In this document: positions 1-6,465 of the stretch, piece after piece
Layout of the letters: every line of letters starts with the position of its first letter
Position numbering within the stretch: the stretch's first letter is position 1
Source: Emcibacter sp.
GTDB taxonomy: Bacteria > Pseudomonadota > Alphaproteobacteria > Sphingomonadales > Emcibacteraceae
Reading direction: 5' to 3'
Assembly (NCBI GenBank): GCA_023142175.1
Contig: JAGLJX010000282.1
Span: 1 to 6,507 of the forward strand
Length of the DNA stretch: 6,507 nucleotides
Notes under the pieces: model-generated
What the model saw: the letters and a program-made list of their open reading frames with translations, nothing else
Told to the model about the DNA's origin: nothing
Database searches by the model: none
Translations under genes and position numbers: made by a program

Positions 1-605
1 TTGATGTGGAGACAGAAGACTGGGGCATTGATTTCGAAGCCGAGGTTGCCGTGATCACCGATGATGTGCCCGCAGGGGTCAGTGCGGAAGATGCCAAGGG
101 TCATATTAAATTACTTGCGATCCTTAATGATGTATCCCTGCGCAATCTCATCCCCGGTGAGCTTGCCAAGCAGTTTGGCTTTTACCAGTCCAAGCCATGG
201 ACATCTTTTTCGCCAGTATTTGTCACCCCAGACGAGTTAGGCGATGCATGGGACGGAACAAAATTAAGCCTGCCACTTCATGCGGTTCTGAATGGCGTGA
301 CCGTGGGCAAGCCCAATGCGGGTGTGGATATGACATTTGATTTCACCCAGTTGATCACTCATGTGGCCAAGTCACGCTCGCTGGTGGCGGGTACGGTGAT
401 CGGTTCCGGTACGGTATCCAACAAAGGCTCTGCGGACGGCTCATGTTGTCTGGCAGAAGTGCGCTGTCTGGAAACCATCGCTGATGGCAAGCCGTCTACG
501 CCTTTCATGAGCTTCGGGGACCGGGTTGAGATTGATATGTTTGACAGCCAAGGCAATACAATCTTTGGCCGCATTAATCAGGTGGTGAAACAATATACCC
601 CTTAA
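1..605 (+). CDS. Fumarylacetoacetase (FAH family), 5'-truncated by window edge
   Basis: Fumarylacetoacetase hydrolyses 4-fumarylacetoacetate to fumarate and acetoacetate, the last step of homogentisate breakdown of tyrosine and phenylalanine in the cytosol. The reading frame is open to the left edge (first whole codon at 3), so about 201 C-terminal residues are present. Bacterial members of this type are usually about 325-335 residues, so roughly the first 125 are missing; the GTG at position 6 is an internal codon, not a start. Visible family marks are the E-x-E metal pair in DFEAEVAV (Glu codons at 36 and 42), the metal-ligand Asp in LNDVS (codon 129-131), a conserved Lys in YQSKPW, and the GSGTVSN segment followed by SCCLAE near the C-terminus. 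The catalytic His and first Asp ligand would lie outside the window. The next gene, maleylacetoacetate isomerase, makes its substrate, which supports FAH over other FAH-fold hydrolases. No internal damage is seen. Confidence 0.92.
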   Translation, partial: DVETEDWGIDFEAEVAVITDDVPAGVSAEDAKGHIKLLAILNDVSLRNLIPGELAKQFGFYQSKPWTSFSPVFVTPDELGDAWDGTKLSLPLHAVLNGVTVGKPNAGVDMTFDFTQLITHVAKSRSLVAGTVIGSGTVSNKGSADGSCCLAEVRCLETIADGKPSTPFMSFGDRVEIDMFDSQGNTIFGRINQVVKQYTP

Positions 606-615
606 GGATAAGCGC

Positions 616-1251
616 ATGGAACTCTACGGATATTTCAGATCATCAGCCGCTTACCGTATTCGCATAGCCGTGAATATGAAGGGGCTGGACTGCACCCATG
701 TCCCGCTGTCAATCTTGGCCAAGGAAAATAAGGGTGAAGATTACCTGAAAAAAAATCCTCAAGGGTTAGTGCCCTATCTTGCCGATGGTGATGTGGGGAT
801 GGGTCAGTCGATGGCCATGCTGGAATATCTGGAAGAAAATTATCCTAAACCGGCACTGTTGCCGCGTGATGCGGCGGGGCGGGCAAGAGTGCGTCAGCTT
901 TCCGGCATCATTGCCTGTGATATTCACCCCCTCGATAACCTGCGGGTGCTGAAATATATCACGGCCGAACTCGGGGTCAGTGATGAGCAGAAAACCACTT
1001 GGTATCACCATTGGATACTGGAAGGTTTTAAAGCCCTTGAAATATTGCTTCAGGATGGCAAATCGGGCGACTTCTGTCATGGGGACAGGGTAAGTTTTGC
1101 CGATCTTTGTCTGATACCACAGGTCTATAATGCCCGCCGATTTAACTGTCCCTTAGATGATTTTCCTACTATTCTGCGCATTACAGATAATTGTAATCGG
1201 CTGGACGCGTTCCTTCAGGCGCTGCCAGAAAACCAAGCGGATGCCCTATGA
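616..1251 (+). CDS. maiA: Maleylacetoacetate isomerase (zeta-class GST)
   Basis: This enzyme isomerises maleylacetoacetate to fumarylacetoacetate using glutathione, just before fumarylacetoacetase. The 211-residue length is normal for the family. The N-terminal thioredoxin-like domain (about residues 1-80) carries the zeta-class motif SSAAYRIRIAV at 9-19, with the active-site serines S9 and S10. It also has the V52-P53 turn and the Q64-S65 pair that contact glutathione. The helical domain contains CDIHPLDNLRVLKY at 101-114, typical of MaiA. The Cys found in the animal SSCS motif is Ala here, a form I recall as common in bacterial MaiA. The start is supported by AAGGA at 604-608, 7 nt upstream and overlapping the stop of the preceding gene. 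The stop overlaps the next start as ATGA, implying translational coupling. The neighbouring FAH gene makes a generic GST assignment unlikely. Confidence 0.95.
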   Translation: MELYGYFRSSAAYRIRIAVNMKGLDCTHVPLSILAKENKGEDYLKKNPQGLVPYLADGDVGMGQSMAMLEYLEENYPKPALLPRDAAGRARVRQLSGIIACDIHPLDNLRVLKYITAELGVSDEQKTTWYHHWILEGFKALEILLQDGKSGDFCHGDRVSFADLCLIPQVYNARRFNCPLDDFPTILRITDNCNRLDAFLQALPENQADAL

Positions 1252-2006
1252 AAAATTTATTTGATATTTCCGGCAAGGTGGCCGTGGTCACCGGTGGCTC
1301 CCGTGGTATCGGGGCAATGATTGCCCGCGGCTATGTGGAAAACGGGGCCAAGACCTATATCTGTTCCCGTAATGCGGATCAGGCTTGCGCCACTGCGGAA
1401 TCTTTGTCTAGGTATGGCGAATGTATTGCCCTTCAGGAAGACCTGTCAAACCTGCATGGCATCGAAGAATTTGTCGCCGAAATAGCCGACCGGGAAGAAA
1501 AAATAGATATTCTGGTCAATAACGCCGGTGCTGTATGGGCCGCGCCCATTGACGAATTTCCCGAAAGCGGCTGGGACAAGGTGATGGATATTAATGTGAA
1601 AAGCGTCTTTTTCCTGACCCAGAAATTTCTGCCCCTGCTCAGGGCTTCTGATATGGGGCGGGTGATTAATATCGCCTCGGTAGACGGGCAATCGGTGCCA
1701 CGTTTCGAGACCTATAGCTATTCCGCCAGTAAAGCCGCCGTCATCCATATGACGAAGGTTCTCGCCAAACGGTTGTCGGGTGAAAATATACTGGTCAATG
1801 CCATAGCACCGGGAGCTTTCCCAAGCGAAATGACCAAGGTTGTGCTGAAAAAGCATAAAGAAGTGATGCTTGATCAGATACCCCTTGGCCGCATCGGCGA
1901 GCCGGAAGATATGGCCGCCGCCGCTATCTATCTTGCCAGCCGCGCCAGCAGTTATGTCACCGGCACGACCCTCACCGTGGACGGCGGCTGGGTCAGCGGC
2001 CTGTAG
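1248..2006 (+). CDS. SDR-family NADP(H)-dependent oxidoreductase, RhlG-like
   Basis: A 252-residue classical short-chain dehydrogenase/reductase. The Rossmann cofactor motif TGGSRGIG lies at 15-22, and S40-R41 after the second strand suggests NADP(H) preference. NNAG is at 91-94. The catalytic tetrad appears complete: N116, S144, Y158 and K162 (YSASK). The C-terminal part has APGAFPS and ends with a DGGW segment typical of the family. The pattern of N-terminal FDISGKVAVVTGGSRGIG, a VNNAGAVWAAPIDEFPESGW stretch and APGAFPSEMT resembles RhlG-type beta-ketoacyl reductases and related proteins, as I remember them. The true substrate cannot be read from sequence. It overlaps maiA by 4 bp and has only a weak ribosome site, so it is probably translated by coupling. 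Its place next to aromatic breakdown genes could mean a role with a ketoacyl or keto acid substrate, but this is inference. Confidence 0.9.
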   Translation: MKNLFDISGKVAVVTGGSRGIGAMIARGYVENGAKTYICSRNADQACATAESLSRYGECIALQEDLSNLHGIEEFVAEIADREEKIDILVNNAGAVWAAPIDEFPESGWDKVMDINVKSVFFLTQKFLPLLRASDMGRVINIASVDGQSVPRFETYSYSASKAAVIHMTKVLAKRLSGENILVNAIAPGAFPSEMTKVVLKKHKEVMLDQIPLGRIGEPEDMAAAAIYLASRASSYVTGTTLTVDGGWVSGL

Positions 2007-2011
2007 CGCAT

Positions 2012-3469
2012 ATGGCTAAATCCATCATGTTTCAGGGCACCGGGTCCGATGTTGGCAAGTCGCTGATCGTGGCGGGTCTTTGTCGGGCTTTTTCGCGTCG
2101 GGGTCTGAAAGTCTTACCTTTCAAGCCACAAAATATGTCCAATAATGCTGCTGTGACTTCGGACGGTGGTGAAATTGGCCGTGCCCAATGGCTGCAGGCA
2201 CTGGCTTGTGGTGTCGAACCCACGGTGCATATGAATCCGGTTCTGCTGAAACCTGAGTGTGACAAGGGCGCACAGGTGGTGGTTCATGGCAAGGTGATCG
2301 GTCATTATATGGCGCGGGATTATATGGGGGAGAAGCGAAATCTGCTTGATGCGGTCATGACCAGCTTTGAAATTCTTCAACAAGATGCTGACCTGATCAT
2401 TGTCGAAGGCGCGGGCAGTCCGGCGGAAGTGAACCTGCGCCGGAATGACATCGCCAATATGGGCTTTGCGGTTGAGGCCGACTGTCCGGTGATCCTGATC
2501 GGGGATATTGACCGCGGCGGCGTTATCGCCAGCATTGTCGGCACCGAATCCCTGCTTGAGCCACAAGATCATAAGATGATCGCGGGCTTTCTGATCAATA
2601 AATTTCGCGGTGACATCACTTTGTTTGATGATGGTTTGAAGATTACTGAGCAAAGATCCGGCTGGCGGTCATTTGGGGTTGTGCCTTTTCTGCCGGTGGT
2701 CTCAAAGCTACCTGCCGAAGATGCGGTTGCCTTATCTGTGGCACCAACGGATATGGCGGGTCAAATACATATTGCCGTACCCATGTTATCACGGATTTCA
2801 AATTTTGATGATTTTGACCCTCTGAAGGCGGAAGCAGATGTCTTTCTTGATATGGTACCGCCGGGGCGGCCTATTCCAAAATCAGCAGACCTGATCATCA
2901 TTCCGGGAACAAAATCAACTATTGCTGATCTGGCGTTTCTGCGGGAACAGGGTTGGGATATTGATATTTTGAGCCATTACCGTCAGGGCGGCAGGATATT
3001 GGGCATATGCGGCGGCTATCAGATGCTGGGACGCCGGTTAACTGATGAGCATGGCCTTGAAGGGGCCGCAAAATCCATATCCGGCCTTGGGCTTCTGGAT
3101 GTGGAAACTTTTATGACACCGGAAAAAAACCTGGAACAGGTTTCAGGGATATATCACCCGCTAGATAAACAGGTCAGGGGATATGAAATGCATATGGGCC
3201 GGACAGAAGGGGCCGATTGTGACCGACCCCTGCTTGATATGAGCCACGGCCCGGATGGGGCAATTTCACCGGATGGGCGGGTCATGGGCTGCTATCTTCA
3301 CGGCCTGTTTGCCGATGATGACTTCCGCGCGGCTTTTTTAAGCGAATTTCACCTGCGTACGGGAAATGCACTTCATTATGACGGTGAAGTACAGGCGGCC
3401 CTTGATCAATTGGCAGACCATCTGGAAACGCATCTTGACATAGATGCCATACTCGCCGCTGCCAGATAA
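2012..3469 (+). CDS. cobQ: Adenosylcobyric acid synthase (glutamine-hydrolysing)
   Basis: CobQ amidates four side-chain carboxylates of adenosylcobyrinic acid a,c-diamide, using ATP and glutamine, to give adenosylcobyric acid in cobalamin synthesis. At 485 residues it is full length for the family. The N-terminal dethiobiotin-synthetase-like ATPase domain has the P-loop GTGSDVGKS at 9-17, the hallmark PFKPQNMSNNA at 36-46, and IIVEGAGSPAEVNL and GDIDRGGV further on. The C-terminal class I glutamine amidotransferase domain has the nucleophile C333 in GICGGYQMLG and the catalytic H430 in YLHGLF, so both half-reactions look intact. These motifs separate it from CobB/CbiA. The ATG lies 5 bp after the SDR stop with no good Shine-Dalgarno, suggesting coupling. 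No other cobalamin gene is in the window, and there is no room upstream for a cobalamin riboswitch, so regulation must come from the operon promoter or an internal one. Confidence 0.96.
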   Translation: MAKSIMFQGTGSDVGKSLIVAGLCRAFSRRGLKVLPFKPQNMSNNAAVTSDGGEIGRAQWLQALACGVEPTVHMNPVLLKPECDKGAQVVVHGKVIGHYMARDYMGEKRNLLDAVMTSFEILQQDADLIIVEGAGSPAEVNLRRNDIANMGFAVEADCPVILIGDIDRGGVIASIVGTESLLEPQDHKMIAGFLINKFRGDITLFDDGLKITEQRSGWRSFGVVPFLPVVSKLPAEDAVALSVAPTDMAGQIHIAVPMLSRISNFDDFDPLKAEADVFLDMVPPGRPIPKSADLIIIPGTKSTIADLAFLREQGWDIDILSHYRQGGRILGICGGYQMLGRRLTDEHGLEGAAKSISGLGLLDVETFMTPEKNLEQVSGIYHPLDKQVRGYEMHMGRTEGADCDRPLLDMSHGPDGAISPDGRVMGCYLHGLFADDDFRAAFLSEFHLRTGNALHYDGEVQAALDQLADHLETHLDIDAILAAAR

Positions 3470-3482
3470 CAAAACAAGTTAA

Positions 3483-4607
3483 TTACAGCCGATCTATGAT
3501 CGCCGCCAGAGCGTCCAGATTGGACCAGCCTAGCTTGCGGCACCGTTCCGGCGACCAGCCCTGCTCAGGATTCGGGCAGTTGGCCGTATCCTTGAACGGC
3601 ATTTCCAAAGTCATGGCAACGGCCTGATAGCGATGGGCCAGCTGATTTGTACCCACCGTCATATTGGCACTTTCGGGCGCATCTTTCGGATAGCCATATT
3701 CCATCTGGAAGTCCGGATTAAATTGCATCAGATTGCGTTGATATTCATAGGCAAGATCGAGCTTGGCGCTATCCACATCCGGGATGCCCTCGAAACAGGC
3801 AATGAAGTTATAGGGCAGGGCCTCATCACCATGCACATCAAGCACCAGATCAATGCCGGTTTCGTCCATCTTGCCGCGCACGTAAAAAACTTCCGGGCAG
3901 GTCTCCACCGATGGATTTTCCCATTCGCGGTTCAAATTGGCGCCACCGGCATTGGTGCGCAGATGACCACGGCGACTGCCGTCTGGATTCATATTGGGTA
4001 CCACGTAAAAAATCGCTTTTTCCAACAGTCCTCTGCTTAGGGCATCTTCTTCATCCAGCAGACGTTCGAGGAAGCCTTCCATAAACCATTCGGCCATAGT
4101 TTCACCGGGATGTTGGCGGGCAATGACCCAGACCACTTTTTTCCCCACTGCCATATCGCCAATGGTCAGCAGGTCCATATCCTGCCCGTCCAGTGTTTCG
4201 CCGATCACATGAAGGCTTACTCTCTCATCTTCAGCGGCCTGAGATACAAGGCTATGATGCCGTTCCATGCTATAGGGGGCGAAATAAGCATAATAAATGC
4301 TGTCCGTTTCCGGGATATGCTGGATGGTAATCTCGCCGTCATGGTAAACTGTGCTGACGCGAAACCATTCTTCGCGGTCATAAGAGGCACAGGTCTGATA
4401 ATTTTCCCAGCCATCGGCATAGGCGGCCCCGCCGGCATTTTCAATTGTCATGGCGCAGAGCTGACCCTTGGCCCCGGTCAGGCGGAAATGAAACCACTGG
4501 TAAAAATCCGACTTATTATCTTTGCGGATGCGCAGGCGTATATTGCCGGGGTTCCCCGCCTCTATAACCTCGATATTACCGGAATCAAAATTACTACTGA
4601 TCTTCAT
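3483..4607 (-). CDS. M14-family cytosolic zinc carboxypeptidase (CCP/Nna1-like)
   Basis: A 374-residue metallocarboxypeptidase of the cytosolic (M14B, Nna1/CCP-like) type, which removes C-terminal residues from peptides or proteins. No signal peptide is seen, consistent with the cytosol. The N-terminal part (about 1-115) looks like the beta-sandwich domain peculiar to CCPs, including FDSGNIEV near the start and YFAPYS at 108-113. The catalytic domain has the zinc ligands H166 and E169 (RQHPGETMAEW) and H259 (LDVHGDE). The NLNRE segment around N226-R227 would hold the substrate carboxylate, and E335 in MTLEMPFKD is the likely general base. All key residues are therefore present. Eukaryotic relatives shorten polyglutamate tails on tubulin; the bacterial substrate is not known to me. 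The start is supported by AGGA (minus strand, 4617-4620) 9 nt upstream and by a nearby promoter candidate. It faces cobQ tail to tail across 13 bp. Confidence 0.93.
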   Translation of the reverse strand: MKISSNFDSGNIEVIEAGNPGNIRLRIRKDNKSDFYQWFHFRLTGAKGQLCAMTIENAGGAAYADGWENYQTCASYDREEWFRVSTVYHDGEITIQHIPETDSIYYAYFAPYSMERHHSLVSQAAEDERVSLHVIGETLDGQDMDLLTIGDMAVGKKVVWVIARQHPGETMAEWFMEGFLERLLDEEDALSRGLLEKAIFYVVPNMNPDGSRRGHLRTNAGGANLNREWENPSVETCPEVFYVRGKMDETGIDLVLDVHGDEALPYNFIACFEGIPDVDSAKLDLAYEYQRNLMQFNPDFQMEYGYPKDAPESANMTVGTNQLAHRYQAVAMTLEMPFKDTANCPNPEQGWSPERCRKLGWSNLDALAAIIDRL

Positions 4608-4637
4608 GGGTGTTTTTCCTGTTTTTTCTTCACAAGA

Positions 4638-4665
4638 TATATACGAGGCAATATGGGGTTGCCAA
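4638..4665 (-). promoter_or_regulatory. Candidate sigma-70 promoter for the carboxypeptidase
   Basis: Read on the minus strand, TTGGCA (4665-4660) matches the -35 consensus at five of six bases. It is followed after 16 bp by TATATA (4643-4638), a partial -10 match within an alternating TA stretch. Transcription would begin around 4631, giving a leader of about 24 nt that contains the AGGA ribosome site. The position is well suited to the gene, but the -10 match is only partial. Confidence 0.45.
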
Positions 4666-4671
4666 GATAAT

Positions 4672-4688
4672 AATCAGACCAGCTGATT
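4672..4688. repeat. Inverted repeat AATCAG-N5-CTGATT, possible operator
   Basis: Two perfect 6-bp arms, AATCAG (4672-4677) and CTGATT (4683-4688), flank ACCAG. The dyad lies just upstream of the -35 element of the carboxypeptidase promoter candidate, where a regulator could bind. A dyad this short can arise by chance, and I do not recognise a matching regulator. Confidence 0.25.
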
Positions 4689-4718
4689 GGGATTCGCGCC
4701 AAAGGCAGTGATTGTCAA

Positions 4719-4746
4719 TGAACATACCATGATTTAGGTGCATAAT
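4719..4746 (+). promoter_or_regulatory. Weak candidate promoter for small ORF and POT transporter
   Basis: TGAACA (4719-4724, four of six -35 matches) and CATAAT (4741-4746, five of six -10 matches) are separated by 16 bp. Transcription would start near 4752-4754, just ahead of the G-rich ribosome site of the small ORF. A TTGTCA at 4712-4717 is a better -35 match but is badly spaced for this -10. This is the best rightward candidate I found by eye, but it is weak. Confidence 0.25.
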
Positions 4747-4777
4747 ATTTCCATAGGGGGGCTATGAATGGAATATT
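4744..4777 (+). promoter_or_regulatory. Imperfect dyad enclosing the small-ORF ribosome site
   Basis: The outer arms AATATT (4744-4749) and AATATT (4772-4777) can pair with each other, with C4751-G4771 added. Inside, CATAG (4752-4756) and CTATG (4762-4766) are a perfect 5-bp inverted repeat with loop GGGGG (4757-4761). In RNA this would form a hairpin that puts the Shine-Dalgarno run in the loop and the upstream ATG at 4764 in the stem. In DNA it could be a protein-binding dyad. The repeat is seen in the sequence; any role is inferred. Confidence 0.3.
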
Positions 4778-4884
4778 CTGTTCTTTTTATACCAGAAGAC
4801 TGTCTAGAGGTGACAGACGATTTCTTTTCTGCCAGACTGCACAACTTTAAAAATAAACAAATAAAAAATATGCAATTTAGCTAG
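4768..4884 (+). CDS. Candidate 38-residue small ORF upstream of POT gene
   Basis: An ATG at 4768 opens a 38-codon frame ending in TAG at 4882-4884. It is preceded by AGGGGGG (4755-4761) at 6 nt, a strong ribosome site by sequence. The predicted peptide begins MEYSVLFIPEDCLEVTDD, is acidic in its first half, and becomes Lys/Asn/Gln-rich towards the end (NFKNKQIKN). I see no membrane segment or known motif. The stop codon overlaps the AGGGA Shine-Dalgarno of the transporter, so translation of the two could be coupled. A competing ATG at 4764 gives a 28-residue peptide ending at 4850, but it sits too close to the G run. It could be a leader peptide, a small regulatory protein, or a chance frame in A/T-rich DNA. 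I do not recognise it. Confidence 0.3.
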   Translation: MEYSVLFIPEDCLEVTDDFFSARLHNFKNKQIKNMQFS

Positions 4885-4887
4885 GGA
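4883..4887 (+). promoter_or_regulatory. Shine-Dalgarno of the POT transporter, overlapping small-ORF stop
   Basis: AGGGA lies 6 nt before the ATG at 4894, which fixes that start. The first two bases of the motif are also the last two of the TAG that ends the 38-codon small ORF, an arrangement that would allow terminating ribosomes to affect initiation. Confidence 0.7.
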
Positions 4888-4893
4888 ATATTA

Positions 4894-6456
4894 ATGTCTG
4901 ACATAACTAACGATACAGATTCTGAAGATTTCTATAAGGGGTCGCAGAAGCGTGAACTTATGGGCCATCCAATTGGACTGGCCATATGTTTTCTGACCGA
5001 AATGTGGGAGCGTTTTTCATATTATGGTATGCGCACCATTCTGGTTTTATATCTGGTAAAATATCATCTTTACAGTGCGGGCGATGCCAGCATGATCTAC
5101 GGCGCATATGCCGGTCTTGTCTATATGATGCCGATCATTGGCGGCTATATGGCCGACCGTTATCTGGGCAGTCGAAAGGCGGTGACCTTCGGGGCGCTGT
5201 TGCTTGTGGCGGGGCATGGCCTGATGGGTTTTCACGGTCCTGCGTCCTTCATGGATGGGGATGTTGTTGTCAGGGATGAGATGTATATTGATATATTCTT
5301 TCTGGCCATGGCCCTGATTATCACAGGCGTTGGGTTCCTCAAGGCTAATATTTCCACAATCGTTGGTTCTTTATATGGCCCTAATGACCCTCGCAGAGAC
5401 GGTGGTTTCTCCATTTTCTATATGGGGATTAACTTAGGCTCCCTCTTCTCAACCGCTCTTGTCGGTTATGTGGGCGAGGTTTATGGCTGGAATTATGGTT
5501 TTGCCATTGCCGGTATCGGTATGTTGTTTGGCCTTATGGTTTTCTTATGGGGTCAGAAATATCTTGATGGCCGCGCAGAGCCAAAGAATCCTGCAATTCT
5601 AAAGGAAAAATCTCCTATTGGGATCAATAAGGAATGGACGATTTACCTGTTTGGTTTTGCTCTGGTGGGTGTGAGCTGGTTGTTCATTCAGAACCAAAGA
5701 CTGGTCGGGCAGTTCCTCGGCATTTCAGGCTTTGTGATGATTGGTCTTATTTTGACCTATGCTTACATGAATTTCACCAAAATTGAGCGTGAACGAATAA
5801 TGGTGGCCTTGTTCCTGATTGCGGTTCAGTCCGTCTTCTGGGCGTTGTTTGAACAACAGGCAGCCAGCCTGACACTGCTCGCAGATCAGCAGTTTAATCT
5901 GGATGTATTGGGAATTAGTTTCCTGGCATCACAGGTTCAATTACTTAATCCACTCTTTATCGTGGTTTTAGCTCCTGTCATGGCATGGCTGTGGGTTGCG
6001 CTGGCAAGGAAACATATTGAGCCTTCTACGCCGGCGAAATTTGGTATTGCCATGCTGTTGATCGGTCTTGGTTATATTGTGTTTGCATGGGGTATGGGTC
6101 TTGAAGACGGTAATTCAAAAAGCTTCATGTGGCTTGTGTTTATCTATCTTTCCCTGACTGTGGCTGAGCTTTGCCTAAGTCCGGTTGGCCTTTCCATGGT
6201 GACAAAACTCAGCGTGACAAAAATTGTCGGCATGATGATGGGAACATGGTTCCTGTTTTCCGCCCTTGGAAATTATGTTGCCGGCTGGATCAGCTCTCTG
6301 ACCGGAAGTGGTGAACATGGTGCGGCCAGTGGGCAGTTGGATGTTATCGCAACTATGGATGTCTATACCACCATTGGTTATGCCAGTGTCGGGGTTGGTA
6401 TTGTTATATTCATACTGACACCCCTGATGAAAAAACTTATGCACGGCGTGCATTAA
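4894..6456 (+). CDS. POT/PTR2-family proton-coupled oligopeptide transporter
   Basis: A 520-residue inner-membrane major-facilitator protein that should import di- and tripeptides with protons. A short hydrophilic N-terminus (about 1-25) precedes many hydrophobic segments, consistent with the usual 14 helices of bacterial POTs. Family hallmarks are the helix-1 ExxER motif (E36, E39, R40 in TEMWERFSYYGMR), PTR2 signature GGYMADRYLGSRKA at 83-96, and K150 in GVGFLKANIS. FSIFYMGINLGS at 172-183, E320 in FWALFEQQAAS (helix 7), and E425 in AELCLSPVGLS (helix 10) complete the set. These correspond to the residues known for proton coupling and peptide binding, so it should be functional. Exact specificity cannot be read. 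It is well placed after an AGGGA ribosome site and followed by its own terminator, so it is probably transcribed alone or with the small ORF upstream. The neighbouring carboxypeptidase suggests peptide use. Confidence 0.95.
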   Translation: MSDITNDTDSEDFYKGSQKRELMGHPIGLAICFLTEMWERFSYYGMRTILVLYLVKYHLYSAGDASMIYGAYAGLVYMMPIIGGYMADRYLGSRKAVTFGALLLVAGHGLMGFHGPASFMDGDVVVRDEMYIDIFFLAMALIITGVGFLKANISTIVGSLYGPNDPRRDGGFSIFYMGINLGSLFSTALVGYVGEVYGWNYGFAIAGIGMLFGLMVFLWGQKYLDGRAEPKNPAILKEKSPIGINKEWTIYLFGFALVGVSWLFIQNQRLVGQFLGISGFVMIGLILTYAYMNFTKIERERIMVALFLIAVQSVFWALFEQQAASLTLLADQQFNLDVLGISFLASQVQLLNPLFIVVLAPVMAWLWVALARKHIEPSTPAKFGIAMLLIGLGYIVFAWGMGLEDGNSKSFMWLVFIYLSLTVAELCLSPVGLSMVTKLSVTKIVGMMMGTWFLFSALGNYVAGWISSLTGSGEHGAASGQLDVIATMDVYTTIGYASVGVGIVIFILTPLMKKLMHGVH

Positions 6457-6465
6457 GGTTTGAAC

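Larger units (their letters stand above)
4608..4893. other. Divergent intergenic region
   Basis: This 286-bp stretch separates the divergently transcribed carboxypeptidase and peptide transporter genes and should carry both promoters. From left to right it holds the carboxypeptidase ribosome site and promoter candidate, a 6-bp dyad at 4672-4688, and a short ATTG-T-CAAT dyad at 4711-4719. A weak rightward promoter candidate, an imperfect dyad at 4744-4777 and a 38-codon small ORF at 4768-4884 follow. The last 50 bases are A-rich. I see no tRNA, no recognised riboswitch and no mobile-element ends. Confidence 0.8.

Noticed and set aside
6..8. GTG at position 6 as the start of the FAH gene
   Set aside because: The frame stays open to the window edge, and the protein would lack the N-terminal third carrying essential FAH residues, so it is an internal Val codon.
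616..1251. Loss of the Cys in the zeta-GST motif (SSAA in place of SSCS) as a defect
   Set aside because: The Ala form is, as I recall, usual in bacterial MaiA and the active-site serines remain, so it is not evidence of an inactive enzyme.
2001..2014. Possible cobalamin riboswitch upstream of cobQ
   Set aside because: There are only 5 bp between the SDR stop and the cobQ start, and the preceding sequence is coding with no sign of a riboswitch core.
2114..2653. Minus-strand open frame of 179 codons opposite cobQ
   Set aside because: It is antisense to the conserved ATPase domain of CobQ, with no recognisable motif and no support for a start.
4110..4670. Plus-strand open frame of 186 codons opposite the carboxypeptidase start
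   Set aside because: It runs antisense to a clear M14 gene with intact motifs, crosses its promoter region, and its translation resembles no family I know. It is best explained as a shadow of the codon structure.
4798..4818. Hairpin CTGTC-N7-GACAG inside the small ORF region
   Set aside because: A 5-bp stem with a 7-nt loop and no T run is too weak to call a terminator or attenuator on its own.
4764..4850. Alternative 28-codon frame starting at ATG 4764
   Set aside because: The start is only about 2 nt after the G run, poor spacing for initiation, and it lies in the stem of the dyad. The overlapping frame from 4768 is better placed.
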